Positions 34,560 through 42,705 of a DNA stretch of 47,687 nucleotides are shown piece by piece (the stretch's first letter is position 1; each line of letters starts with the position of its first letter). Source of the stretch: JBQTHP01 sp052389755 (lineage in GTDB: Bacteria > Pseudomonadota > Gammaproteobacteria > Steroidobacterales > Steroidobacteraceae); the NCBI GenBank assembly GCA_052389755.1, contig JBQTHP010000007.1, positions 1-47,687 of the forward strand, read 5' to 3'. Below the pieces are notes generated by a model. It was not told the origin of the DNA, ran no database searches, and saw only the letters and a list, made by a program, of their open reading frames with translations. Both the position numbers and the translations under genes were made by a program.

Positions 34560-36815
34560 ATGCCGAAAGCGTGCTCAAGTGCGCAGTCGCGCCGCGGCTT
34601 GCGTTCCGCGTGCCGTGCTGCCGCGCTCGTGGGCTGTGCTGTGGCTGCGTGGCCGTCGGCGGCGCCTGCCGCGGAAACTTCGTGCCCACCGCCCGGCGCG
34701 AGTCTCGCGGGCGAAGAGTGGGAGGAGATGCTGAAGGCTGATCCACTGGATCAGCGCATCGATATATCGAGCGACTCGGCGCTATTCGGCATAGACGGCG
34801 ATGCGACGCTGAAGGGCAACGTGCGAGTGCGTCAGGGCAATCGCGAGATCCGCGCCCAGGACGTGCGCTATGACGCCGAAGCCTCGGCCTTCGAGGTCGA
34901 GGGCGCGGTCGAGTATCGCGATCCGATCGTGCGCGTCGTGGGCGACGACGGAACGTATTCCGCGGTGGAAGGAGCGCGGTTCAACGCCGCGACGTTCGAA
35001 TTGCGCGAGCGTGCCGCACGGGGCGAGGCGGGCGCCGTGGAGCTCTCCCCGAGCGGGGTCATCGAGCTCGACCGGGTGAGCTTCACGTCGTGCCCCGTGG
35101 ACGACATCGCCTGGCGTCTGCGCGCCGGCTCCATCACGCTCGACACCAGGCGCAGGCTCGGCACCGGGCGAAACGCGCGCGTCGAGTTCAAGCGCGTCCC
35201 GATCCTGTATCTGCCGCGACTGTCCTTTCCGCTCGGCGACGAAAGAAAGAGCGGCTTCCTGTTTCCGAGCGTGGGGCATTCGAGCAGGAGCGGCGCACAG
35301 TTCACCCTGCCGTACTACTGGAACATCGCACCGAATGCGGATCTCACCTTCGAACCCACGTTCTACGACAGACGCGGCGTCGACCTGAGCGGGGAGCTGC
35401 GCTATCTCACGCGTGCGCAGCACGGCACGTTCGACTTCAACTACCTGGCGTCGGATCGCATTTTCGAGGACGATCGCAACCACGTGCATCTCCGCCACGT
35501 CTCGCGGCTCCCGCGCGAATTCCGCTTCACGATCGATGCGGCGAACGTGAGCGACGACTCGTATTTCGAAGACCTGGGGCGCGGACCCGAAGACACGAGC
35601 GTGCCCTTCGTCGAGCGCCTGGCGCGCCTCTCGTACCGCGGCCAGAACTGGCGCCTGGCCGGCGAGGCGCAGCACTTTCAGACGATCGAACGGACGCTCG
35701 TAGAGACGGACCGGCCGTATGCGCGCGCGCCGCGCATCGTCGCCGGCGCCGAGTTCGGCATCGGACCCGGGCGGCGGCTGCGCTACGGATTCGACTCCGA
35801 GATCGTGAGCTTCGAGCGCGCGATCGGGGTCACCGGCTGGCGCTTCGATGCGGCGCCGGGCATTGCGCTCGACCTCACCGGCGGCGGGTGGTTCGTGCGT
35901 CCGTCGGTCGCGTGGCGCTACACGGAGTACGCACTCGACGACGTCCTCCCGGGGGCGCCGGACTCACCGTCGCGCTCGTTGCCGACCGCGAGTCTCGACA
36001 CCGGGCTTGCCTTCGAGCGCCCGTCGGGCGCGAACGCTGCGCGGCGCATGACATTCGAACCGCGTGTTCAGTACACGTACGTTCCCTTTCGGCAGCAGGA
36101 CGCGCTGCCGCTGTTCGACACGGCGCTGCCCGATCTGAACGTCGCGCAGGTGTTCCGCACCAACCGTTACGTCGGCGGGGACCGCGTGGGCGACGCGAAT
36201 CAGCTGACCGTGGGGACGACGACGCGCCTGCTCGACGCCGACACCGGCACACAGTTCCTGGTCGCGACCGTCAGCCAGACGTACTACCTCGATCCGCCGC
36301 GCGTGCTGATCCCGGGCGAGACCGTCAGCACACGCAGCGAGTCCGACCTGATCGCGCAGCTCGGGCTTGCCGGTTACAGAAACCTGAGCCTCGATCTCGC
36401 CATGCAGTGGAATCCGGAAGCTTCGCAGAGCGAACGCGCCCAGGCGCAGTTTCAGTATCGCCGCGGTCCCGAGAACGTGATCAATCTCGGTTACAGCTAT
36501 GACCGCGACCTGCTCGATCAGGTGGAAGGCTCGACGGCATGGTCGATCGGGCAGCGGTGGGGCCTGTATTCGCGGCTCGTGTATTCGCTCCGCGATGAGA
36601 CCTCGATCGAGCGCTTCGCCGGGCTCGAATACAAGGCCTGCTGCTGGCGGATTCGCCTCGTCGGACGTCGCTCTGTGAGCAGCCGCACTGGCGAGCAGGA
36701 CACGGGCGTGTACCTGCAGCTGGAACTCACCGGACTCGCAAGTGTCGGATCTGCCGCCGACGCTTTCCTCGAAGGAGCGATTCGGGGATACTCGCGCCCC
36801 CGTTCAAGCCTCTGA
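34560..36815 (+). CDS. lptD: LPS-assembly outer-membrane protein LptD
   Basis: LptD is the beta-barrel that inserts lipopolysaccharide into the outer leaflet. The 751-residue precursor has a signal peptide, cut near residue 38 (PSAAPAAET). An LptA-like domain follows (about 65-160: GNVRVRQGNREIRAQDVRYD). The barrel includes RVPILYLPRLSFPLGDERKS, then GFLFPSVG. The four disulfide cysteines seem present at 42, 178, 694 and 695 (KACCWRIRL), matching the 1-3/2-4 pattern. The N-terminal MPKACSSAQSRRGLRSACRA contains extra cysteines inside the signal. No ribosome-binding site is visible. surA follows after 20 bases, as in other Gammaproteobacteria. Confidence 0.95.
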   Translation: MPKACSSAQSRRGLRSACRAAALVGCAVAAWPSAAPAAETSCPPPGASLAGEEWEEMLKADPLDQRIDISSDSALFGIDGDATLKGNVRVRQGNREIRAQDVRYDAEASAFEVEGAVEYRDPIVRVVGDDGTYSAVEGARFNAATFELRERAARGEAGAVELSPSGVIELDRVSFTSCPVDDIAWRLRAGSITLDTRRRLGTGRNARVEFKRVPILYLPRLSFPLGDERKSGFLFPSVGHSSRSGAQFTLPYYWNIAPNADLTFEPTFYDRRGVDLSGELRYLTRAQHGTFDFNYLASDRIFEDDRNHVHLRHVSRLPREFRFTIDAANVSDDSYFEDLGRGPEDTSVPFVERLARLSYRGQNWRLAGEAQHFQTIERTLVETDRPYARAPRIVAGAEFGIGPGRRLRYGFDSEIVSFERAIGVTGWRFDAAPGIALDLTGGGWFVRPSVAWRYTEYALDDVLPGAPDSPSRSLPTASLDTGLAFERPSGANAARRMTFEPRVQYTYVPFRQQDALPLFDTALPDLNVAQVFRTNRYVGGDRVGDANQLTVGTTTRLLDADTGTQFLVATVSQTYYLDPPRVLIPGETVSTRSESDLIAQLGLAGYRNLSLDLAMQWNPEASQSERAQAQFQYRRGPENVINLGYSYDRDLLDQVEGSTAWSIGQRWGLYSRLVYSLRDETSIERFAGLEYKACCWRIRLVGRRSVSSRTGEQDTGVYLQLELTGLASVGSAADAFLEGAIRGYSRPRSSL

Positions 36816-36835
36816 AGCCGCAAGGATTTACAGTC

Positions 36836-38152
36836 GTGATCCGCCGGGCTGCCCTGTTCCTTCTCGCGAGCGCCGCGGCGGCGCTCGCACCTGCCCAGAC
36901 GCCGGAACCGCGCGGCGTGCTGCTCGATCGCGTCGCCGCGGTGGTCAATGACGGCATCGTGCTCGCGAGCGAGCTCGACGAGCAGGTCGCGCTCATCAGC
37001 GCGCGCCTGCGGGCACAGAAACTAGACCTGCCTCCGCCCGACGTGATGCGCCAGCAGGTGCTCGAGCGACTGGTCCTCCAGGAGATCCAGGCGCAGCGTG
37101 CCGAGCGCGCGGGGCTCAAGGTGCCCGACGAGACGGTGAACGGCGCACTGCAGGATGTCGCGAGGAGCAACGGCATCACGCTCTCGCAGTTGCCCGAGGC
37201 GCTCGCGGAGCAGGGCATCGACTACGCCTCGTATCGCGATTCGGTACGCAAGGAGCTGACGCTCAACCTGCTTCGGCAGCGCGACGTGCTCCAGCGCATC
37301 GTCGTGACGCCGCGCGAAATCGACCAGTTCCTCGAGCGCCGGCGCGGCCGGCCGTCCGAGCGCGACGAGTTCAACGTCTCTCACATTCTCATCGCCGTAC
37401 CGCAGGCGGCGACGCCCGAACAGCTCGAAGAGGCGGCGGCTCGCGCCGCCGAAGTGCAGCGCCGCGCCGCAAGCGGCGAGGACTTCGCACGGCTCGCCGT
37501 GGCGCACTCGAACAGCCAGACCGCGCTCGAAGGCGGCTCGCTCGGCTGGCGTAAGGGCTCCGAGCTTCCCACGGTGCTCTCGGAGCTGATCGCCACCTTG
37601 AAACCGGGTGCGGTCAGCGAAGTGCTGCGCACGCCGACCGGCTACCACATCGTGAAGCTGAACGAAGTGCGCGGCGGCTCGCAGCAGACCGTCGTCGATC
37701 AGATGCACGCCCGGCACATCCTCATGAAGCCGAATGCGCTGCAGGACGACGCCACGGTGCAGCAGAAACTCTCCGAGCTGCGCGATCGAATCCTGAAGGG
37801 CGAGGATTTCAGCGGCCTCGCATCCACGACATCCGAGGATCCGGGCTCCGCCACCCAGGGCGGTGATCTCGGCTGGACGAACCCGGGCACCTTCGTGCCG
37901 GAATTCGAGCGCGCGCTGCAGAGCCTTTCGGAAAACGAGATCAGCCAGCCGTTCCAGACCCAGTTCGGCTGGCACATCGTCCAGCTGCTCGGCCGCCGAC
38001 AGTTCGACAACACCGAAGAGCTCGTGCGCCGGGAAGCCGCGATGCAGATCCGGGACAGCAAGGCAGACGAGGAAACGGAGCTGTGGCTGCGGCGGCTGAG
38101 GGACGAAGCCTACGTCGAGTACAAGCTCGACGGCGCTCAGACGCCGGGCTGA
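36836..38152 (+). CDS. surA: Periplasmic chaperone/isomerase SurA
   Basis: SurA escorts outer-membrane proteins such as LptD across the periplasm. The 438-residue precursor starts with GTG and has a signal peptide ending near residue 20 (ALAPAQT). The N-terminal chaperone domain (LLDRVAAVVNDGIVLASELD, then QLPEALAEQGIDYASYRDSV) is followed by two parvulin domains. The first is near FNVSHILIAVPQAATPEQLE and ends TPTGYHIVKLNEV. The second runs from MHARHILMKPNALQDD to QTQFGWHIVQLLGRR. Both keep the HIL and GGDLGW/GGSLGW motifs. A CTGTAGG-type repeat separates it from pdxA. Confidence 0.96.
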   Translation: MIRRAALFLLASAAAALAPAQTPEPRGVLLDRVAAVVNDGIVLASELDEQVALISARLRAQKLDLPPPDVMRQQVLERLVLQEIQAQRAERAGLKVPDETVNGALQDVARSNGITLSQLPEALAEQGIDYASYRDSVRKELTLNLLRQRDVLQRIVVTPREIDQFLERRRGRPSERDEFNVSHILIAVPQAATPEQLEEAAARAAEVQRRAASGEDFARLAVAHSNSQTALEGGSLGWRKGSELPTVLSELIATLKPGAVSEVLRTPTGYHIVKLNEVRGGSQQTVVDQMHARHILMKPNALQDDATVQQKLSELRDRILKGEDFSGLASTTSEDPGSATQGGDLGWTNPGTFVPEFERALQSLSENEISQPFQTQFGWHIVQLLGRRQFDNTEELVRREAAMQIRDSKADEETELWLRRLRDEAYVEYKLDGAQTPG

Positions 38153-38180
38153 AGCGCTGACGCGCTGTGCGGGTCTTCTT

Positions 38181-38208
38181 CCGGGCTGTTGGCTGTAGGC
38201 TGTAGGCC
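38181..38208. repeat. Single-arm CTGTAGG repeat between surA and pdxA
   Basis: This stretch runs from CCGGGCTG and contains GGCTGTAGGCTGTAGGCC. It matches arm two of the dacA-dat inverted repeat (29397-29439), including the CCGGGCTGT lead-in, but no complementary arm is next to it. It ends six bases before the pdxA ATG. Confidence 0.8.
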
Positions 38209-38214
38209 GTTCGT

Positions 38215-39204
38215 ATGAGCGTCATCGGCAAGCTACCGAAGATCGTGCTCACCTCCGGCGAGCCGGCGGGAGTCGGGCCGGAGTTGTGCCTCGAGATCGC
38301 CCGCCAACCCCTTGCGTGCGAGCTCGTGTGCCTCGGTGACCATGAGCTGCTCGCCGAGCGTGCGCGGCTCACCAGATCGAAGGTGGAGCTTCGGGATTAC
38401 GACCCGAAGCGTCCGCAACCGCACGCGGTGGGCACGCTGCGTGTGCTGCATGTGCCGTGTGCCGTGCCGAGTCGGCCCGGGGAGCTCGATGCGCGCAACG
38501 CGCGGTATGTGCTCGCCCTGATCGATCGCGCGATCGACGGCTGTCGCGGCGGGGAGTTCGACGCGATGGTCACGGCGCCGGTGCAGAAGAGCGTGATCAA
38601 CGACGCGGGCATCGCATTCACGGGACACACGGAGTACCTCGCTGCGCGCACGCAGGCGCCGCTGCCGGTCATGCTGCTCGTGGCAGGTACGCTGCGCGTT
38701 GCGCTCGCGACGACTCATCTGCCACTCAAGGACGTGAGTCGGGCCCTGAGTGTCGAGAAGCTGATCGACATCGTCGGCGTTCTCGATCGCGGGCTGAAAT
38801 CCGCGTGGCGGATGAATGCGCCGCGGATCGCCGCCTGCGGATTGAATCCTCACGCGGGTGAGAGCGGGCACCTCGGCGATGAGGAGCTGCGCATCATCGG
38901 CCCGGCGCTCGAGTCCTGTCGCGCGCAGGGCGTGAAGATCGATGGGCCCCTGCCGGCCGATACGGTGTTCGTGCCGAAGACGCTCGAGCGCTACGACGCC
39001 GTGCTCGCGATGTACCACGATCAGGGATTGCCCGTGCTGAAGCATGCGGGCTTCGGACATTCGGTCAACGTGACACTCGGATTGCCGATCGTGCGCACCT
39101 CGGTGGACCACGGTACGGCGCTCGATCTCGCCGGCACGGGCCGCGCAGATGCGGGCAGCCTCGCGGCCGCCATCGCGCTCGCGCTCGAAATCACGCGAAA
39201 ATGA
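38215..39204 (+). CDS. pdxA: 4-hydroxythreonine-4-phosphate dehydrogenase
   Basis: PdxA oxidises 4-phosphohydroxy-L-threonine in pyridoxal phosphate synthesis; the enzyme uses NAD(P) and a divalent metal. The 329-residue length is standard. Signature blocks are LTSGEPAGVGPELCLEIA, VTAPVQKSVINDAGIAFTGH with TEYLA, LKDVSRALSVEKL, GLNPHAGESGHLG, and the metal site VLAMYHDQGLPVLKHAGFGH. The C-terminus has RTSVDHGTALDLAGTGRADA. PLP made here also serves Dat and KynU encoded in the same window. The start ATG is preceded by repeat DNA rather than a clear Shine-Dalgarno sequence. Confidence 0.97.
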   Translation: MSVIGKLPKIVLTSGEPAGVGPELCLEIARQPLACELVCLGDHELLAERARLTRSKVELRDYDPKRPQPHAVGTLRVLHVPCAVPSRPGELDARNARYVLALIDRAIDGCRGGEFDAMVTAPVQKSVINDAGIAFTGHTEYLAARTQAPLPVMLLVAGTLRVALATTHLPLKDVSRALSVEKLIDIVGVLDRGLKSAWRMNAPRIAACGLNPHAGESGHLGDEELRIIGPALESCRAQGVKIDGPLPADTVFVPKTLERYDAVLAMYHDQGLPVLKHAGFGHSVNVTLGLPIVRTSVDHGTALDLAGTGRADAGSLAAAIALALEITRK

Positions 39205-39207
39205 CGA

Positions 39208-39990
39208 ATGTCGCGATTCCCCGCGCGTAAGCGTTTCGGCCAGCATTTCCTTCACGACCCCGGCATCATCGAGCGCATCGTGCGCGCGATCGCGCCACGG
39301 CGCGGGGATCGGCTCGTCGAGATCGGACCCGGGCGCGGCGCGCTCACGGGTGCGCTGCTCGATGCGGCGGGTGCGCTCGATGCGATCGAGGTCGACCGTG
39401 GGCTCGCTTCGGAGCTGCGTGAGCGCTTCGCGGGCGTATCCGGCTTTTCCCTGCACGAGGCCGATGCGCTCGAGTTCGACTTCGGTGCGCTCGCAAGTCA
39501 GGGCAGCGGTCGGCTGCGGGTCGTCGGCAACCTCCCGTACAACATCTCTACGCCCCTCCTCTTTCGCCTGCTCGGGACGAGCGCGTATTTCGAAGACCTG
39601 CACGTCATGCTGCAGAAGGAGGTCGTCGATCGCATGGTGGCACTGCCCGGCACCGCGGAATACGGTCGTCTCACGGTGATGCTCGCGCCGTGGGTGCGCA
39701 TCGAGCGCCTGTTCGAGGTGGGACCCGGCGCGTTTCAGCCGCCGCCGCGGGTGTGGTCCGCCGTGGCGCGCCTCATCGTGCGAAGAGAGCCGGCATTCGC
39801 CGTCGACGCAAGATTCGGCGCGGTCGTCGCCGCAGCCTTTTCGAAGCGGCGCAAGACGCTTCGCAATGCGCTACGCGGGCACGTGGAAGAGCACGCGATG
39901 CGCGCGGCCGGCGTCGATCCGGGTGCCCGACCGGAGACCCTCACGCCGGAGCAGTTCGGCGCGCTTGCGAACTCGGCCGGTCGGCTATAG
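39208..39990 (+). CDS. rsmA: 16S rRNA adenine dimethyltransferase
   Basis: RsmA (KsgA) dimethylates two adjacent adenines in helix 45 of 16S rRNA. The 260-residue protein has RFPARKRFGQHFLHDPGIIE at the N-terminus, the SAM loop VEIGPGRGALTGALL, the catalytic VVGNLPYNISTPLLF (NLPY motif), and the C-terminal AFSKRRKTLRNALRGHVEEH. The ATG lies three bases after the pdxA stop, and the order surA-pdxA-rsmA-apaG-apaH is the usual gamma/betaproteobacterial one. Here it is interrupted by a stress-protein gene. Confidence 0.97.
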   Translation: MSRFPARKRFGQHFLHDPGIIERIVRAIAPRRGDRLVEIGPGRGALTGALLDAAGALDAIEVDRGLASELRERFAGVSGFSLHEADALEFDFGALASQGSGRLRVVGNLPYNISTPLLFRLLGTSAYFEDLHVMLQKEVVDRMVALPGTAEYGRLTVMLAPWVRIERLFEVGPGAFQPPPRVWSAVARLIVRREPAFAVDARFGAVVAAAFSKRRKTLRNALRGHVEEHAMRAAGVDPGARPETLTPEQFGALANSAGRL

Positions 39991-40000
39991 CTTGGCGGGC

Positions 40001-40447
40001 ATGTCCGGCTATCGACGCATCCTGCTCGTCGTCGACCTGAGCGAAGACAGCCTCATCATCGCCCGGAGGGCGCAGAATCTCGCCGCGCTTCTCGGCGCCG
40101 AGGTCGAGCTGCTGCACGTCGTCGAGTTCGTTCCGGTCGAGTCGATGGGCGAAACCCTCATGCCGGCGGTGCAGATCGAGGAGGAGCTGCTCGAGCGTGC
40201 GAGACAGCGCCTCGCTGCGCTTGCCGCCGATCTGGGCCTGCCCACCGCGCGCTGCCGCGTCGAGGCAGGCAACGTGAAGTCCGAGATCGTGCGGATCGCG
40301 CGCGAGCGCAGCGCCGATCTCATCGTGCTCGGCAGCAGAGAGCGGCACGGCCTGTCGATCCTCGTCAACTTGACCGAAGATACGGTGCTGCACGCCGCTC
40401 CATGCGACGTCCTCGCGGTACGCGTCGGCGGAAGGCCGAGGAGCTGA
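40001..40447 (+). CDS. Universal stress protein (UspA family)
   Basis: The 148-residue single-domain Usp protein starts MSGYRRILLVVDLSEDSLII and ends LIVLGSRERHGLSILVNLTE, then DTVLHAAPCDVLAVRV. The first strand and its Asp, the central helices (NLAALLGAEVELLHVVEF) and the C-terminal GSRERHG loop are present. The usual ATP-binding GxxG(9x)GS/T is altered: the Gly and Ser/Thr that normally precede the last helix are replaced by NLTED. It may therefore not bind ATP, as in classical UspA of Escherichia coli. It lies between rsmA and apaG, an unusual insertion in that block. The ATG has a GGCGGG ahead. Confidence 0.88.
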   Translation: MSGYRRILLVVDLSEDSLIIARRAQNLAALLGAEVELLHVVEFVPVESMGETLMPAVQIEEELLERARQRLAALAADLGLPTARCRVEAGNVKSEIVRIARERSADLIVLGSRERHGLSILVNLTEDTVLHAAPCDVLAVRVGGRPRS

Positions 40448-40449
40448 AC

Positions 40450-40836
40450 GTGTCGCTGATGGAAATCGAGCGCAACATCCGCGTCGAGGTCGAAACGACC
40501 TACCTCGAGGAGCAGTCGGATCCCAAGGAGAGACGCTTCGTGTTCTCCTACACGATCACCATCCGCAACGAAGGCCGCGTGCCGGCGAAGCTTCTGACGC
40601 GGCATTGGGTCATCACGGACGCGAACGGCAAGGTGCAGGAAGTGCGCGGCGACGGGGTCGTCGGCGAGCAGCCGCACTTGAAGCCCGGGCAGGGCTTTCG
40701 CTACTCGAGCGGCGCGGTGATCGAGACGCCGGTCGGCGCCATGCAGGGCAGTTATCAGATGATCGGGGATGACGGCGAGCGGTTCGATGCCTCGATCCCG
40801 CCGTTCCGCCTCGCCATGCCCGGCGTGCTCCATTAG
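40450..40836 (+). CDS. apaG: Co2+/Mg2+ efflux protein ApaG
   Basis: ApaG is a small Ig-like beta protein of unclear function. The 128-residue product is given a GTG start at 40450 because AGGAG lies about seven bases upstream; an ATG at 40459 is the alternative. Family blocks are RRFVFSYTITIRNEGRVPAK, then LLTRHWVITDANGK, EVRGDGVVGEQPHLKPGQGF, SSGAVIETPVGAMQGSYQMI and PPFRLAMPGVLH. It almost abuts the stress-protein gene and apaH follows after 10 bases. Confidence 0.95.
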   Translation: MSLMEIERNIRVEVETTYLEEQSDPKERRFVFSYTITIRNEGRVPAKLLTRHWVITDANGKVQEVRGDGVVGEQPHLKPGQGFRYSSGAVIETPVGAMQGSYQMIGDDGERFDASIPPFRLAMPGVLH

Positions 40837-40846
40837 GAAATAGCTG

Positions 40847-41737
40847 TTGACTCGGTTTGCCATCGGCGACGTGCAGGGTTGCCACGATGAGCTGCGCGCG
40901 CTCGTGAAGCGGATCGGGTTTTCCGCCGACCGCGACCGCCTCTGGTTCGTCGGCGATCTCGTCAATCGCGGCCCCGACTCGCTCGGAGTGCTGCGCTTCG
41001 TGCGGGCCCTGAGCGCGAACGCGGTCGTCGTGCTGGGCAATCACGACCTGCATCTTCTGGCGCTCGCGCTCGGCAGCCGCAGAAAGACGAAGCGCGGCGA
41101 CACGCTCGAGGCGGTTCTGGCTGCCCCCGACCGCGATGCGCTGCTCGAGTGGCTGATCGCGCAGCCGCTTGCGCATCACGATGCGGACGCGAACGACCTG
41201 CTCGTCCACGGGGGACTGATTCCGCAGTGGACCGTGCGCGATGCCCTCGAGCTTTCGCGCGAGGTTCAGGCTGCCTTGCGCCGCGACGCGCGTGGCCTGC
41301 TCGACGAGATGTACGGCGATCAGCCCGACGGCTGGAGCTCGCGGCTCGCGGGTATCGAGCGTCTGCGGTTCGCGATCAACGCCTTCACGCGCATGCGCTA
41401 TTGCGCGGCCGACGGCCGCGTCGACCTCAAGTTGAAGGAAGCGCCCGATCCCGGATCTTCGACCGGTCCGTTTCGCCCGTGGTTCGAATTCGAGAGCCGG
41501 CGCAGCCGCGACGCCCGTGTAATCTTCGGACACTGGTCCACACTCGGCTTCTACCGCGAGCGCGGCGTGGTAGGGCTCGATACGGGATGCGTCTGGGGTG
41601 GTGCGCTCACCGCACTCGATCTGGATCGCGATGCCGATCCCGTGAGTATTCTCTGCCGCGAGTATCAGCCGCCGGGTGAAACCCCTCACCCGCCTTCGGC
41701 ACCCTCTCCCCGCGGAAGCGGGGAGAGGGATGGGTGA
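40847..41737 (+). CDS. apaH: Diadenosine tetraphosphatase
   Basis: ApaH hydrolyses Ap4A and related alarmones symmetrically to ADP and also removes Np4 caps from RNA. The product has 296 residues from TTG 40847, with TAGGAA six bases ahead. The metallophosphatase motifs are FAIGDVQGCHDE, FVGDLVNRGPDS, VLGNHDLHLL and LLVHGGLIPQW, with FGHWSTLGFY near the end. The last 18 residues (from GETPHPPSAPSPRGSGERDG) are translated from a palindromic repeat at 41681-41743, so the conserved protein ends just before it. The stop lies inside the repeat and the gene converges with a lipoprotein gene. Confidence 0.95.
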   Translation: MTRFAIGDVQGCHDELRALVKRIGFSADRDRLWFVGDLVNRGPDSLGVLRFVRALSANAVVVLGNHDLHLLALALGSRRKTKRGDTLEAVLAAPDRDALLEWLIAQPLAHHDADANDLLVHGGLIPQWTVRDALELSREVQAALRRDARGLLDEMYGDQPDGWSSRLAGIERLRFAINAFTRMRYCAADGRVDLKLKEAPDPGSSTGPFRPWFEFESRRSRDARVIFGHWSTLGFYRERGVVGLDTGCVWGGALTALDLDRDADPVSILCREYQPPGETPHPPSAPSPRGSGERDG

Positions 41738-41743
41738 GGGGGT
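41681..41743. repeat. Nested palindrome shared by two converging genes
   Basis: Inner arms CCCTCTCCCCGC (41702-41713) and its complement (41718-41729) enclose a GGAA loop. Outer arms ACCCCTCACCC (41681-41691) and GGGTGAGGGGGT (41732-41743) extend the stem. The TGA of apaH is in one outer arm and the TGA of the opposite lipoprotein gene is in the other. It is a likely bidirectional end-of-transcript structure and looks like a dispersed repeat of GC-rich bacteria. Confidence 0.88.
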
Positions 41744-42183
41744 GCCCACGTAACGGAAAGGCGCTCCGTGCCGCCCGAGTACATTCCGGGCGCGAGCTCC
41801 AGATCGATGAGCTGCGCCCCCTCCGACGCGATTGGCAGCAGCACGCGCTGCTCACCGCGCACGTCGAGCGTCCCGAAGTTGCCCGGCCGCACACGAAACC
41901 CGAGCCGCACGGGCCAGGTTCCGCCCGGCCGCGGCGCGATCGTTACGCTGCCCGCGCGGCCCGCGCTTTGCATGTCGATCACGAGCGTATTGCGCTGCCA
42001 GTACTGGGGGAACGTCGTCACCACTTCGCCCGCCGCACCCGTGATCACGAGCTCGCTGGCTGCCGCCTCAGGCGCGATCCGGGCCGGCGCGCTCCATGGC
42101 CAGCGCAGGTGCGGCCAGCCGCCGCAGCCCGCAAGGAGACCGAGCAACGCTACGATCGTCAAGGTACGCACCTCGCGTACCAT
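41686..42183 (-). CDS. Uncharacterised lipoprotein
   Basis: The 165-residue product has a lipoprotein signal MVREVRTLTIVALLGLLAGC with the lipobox cysteine at position 20. A GTG at 42171 (MRTLTIVALLGLLAGC) is a plausible alternative start. The mature part is beta-rich: SELVITGAAGEVVTTFPQYW, NTLVIDMQSAGRAGSVTIAP, and GTWPVRLGFRVRPGNFGTLD, then VRGEQRVLLPIASEGAQ. I do not recognise the family. The last 19 residues come from the palindrome shared with apaH. It diverges from haaO with a six-base gap between starts. Confidence 0.7.
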   Translation of the reverse strand: MVREVRTLTIVALLGLLAGCGGWPHLRWPWSAPARIAPEAAASELVITGAAGEVVTTFPQYWQRNTLVIDMQSAGRAGSVTIAPRPGGTWPVRLGFRVRPGNFGTLDVRGEQRVLLPIASEGAQLIDLELAPGMYSGGTERLSVTWAPPHPSLSPLPRGEGAEGG

Positions 42184-42189
42184 ACGCGA

Positions 42190-42705
42190 ATGCGGCCGCT
42201 GCACGCATTCGATTTCAGGCGCTGGATCGACGAGAACCGGCATCTGCTGAAACCGCCCGTCGGCAACAAGCGCGTGTTCGCCGACAGCGAATTCATCGTG
42301 ATGGTCGTCGGCGGGCCGAATGCGCGCAAGGACTACCACGTGGATCCCGCCGAGGAGTTCTTCTATCAGCTCGAAGGATCGATGCTGTTGAAGACCATTC
42401 AGGACGGCAAACCGGTGGACGTGCCGATCGCCCGGGGCGAGATCCTGCTGCTGCCGCCGGGCGTCCCGCATTCTCCGCAACGTTACGCCAATACGGTCGG
42501 GCTCGTGATCGAGCGCGAGCGCCGCGCGGGCGAGCTCGACGGCTTTCAGTGGTACTGCGAGCGCTGCAATCAGCTTCTCCATGAGGAGTTCTTAGCGCTC
42601 GAGGACATCGAGACCCAGTTCCCGCCGCTGTTCCGACGCTTCTACGACAGCCTCGAGCGGCGAACATGCCGGCGATGCGGGCAGGTGATGGAGCCGCCGG
42701 ATTGA
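42190..42705 (+). CDS. haaO: 3-hydroxyanthranilate 3,4-dioxygenase
   Basis: HaaO opens the ring of 3-hydroxyanthranilate; the product cyclises to quinolinate, the NAD precursor. The 171-residue protein is a cupin with Fe ligands His50, Glu56 and His94 (KDYHVDPAEEFFYQLEGSM and PPGVPHSPQRYA). The bacterial rubredoxin-like second iron site, Cys123/Cys126 (WYCERC) and Cys160/Cys163 (TCRRC), is retained. GGPNARKDYH and GFQWYCERCNQLLHEEF are family blocks. The start follows the divergent lipoprotein start by only six bases, with no ribosome-binding site. The stop overlaps the next gene (TTGA). Confidence 0.95.
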   Translation: MRPLHAFDFRRWIDENRHLLKPPVGNKRVFADSEFIVMVVGGPNARKDYHVDPAEEFFYQLEGSMLLKTIQDGKPVDVPIARGEILLLPPGVPHSPQRYANTVGLVIERERRAGELDGFQWYCERCNQLLHEEFLALEDIETQFPPLFRRFYDSLERRTCRRCGQVMEPPD

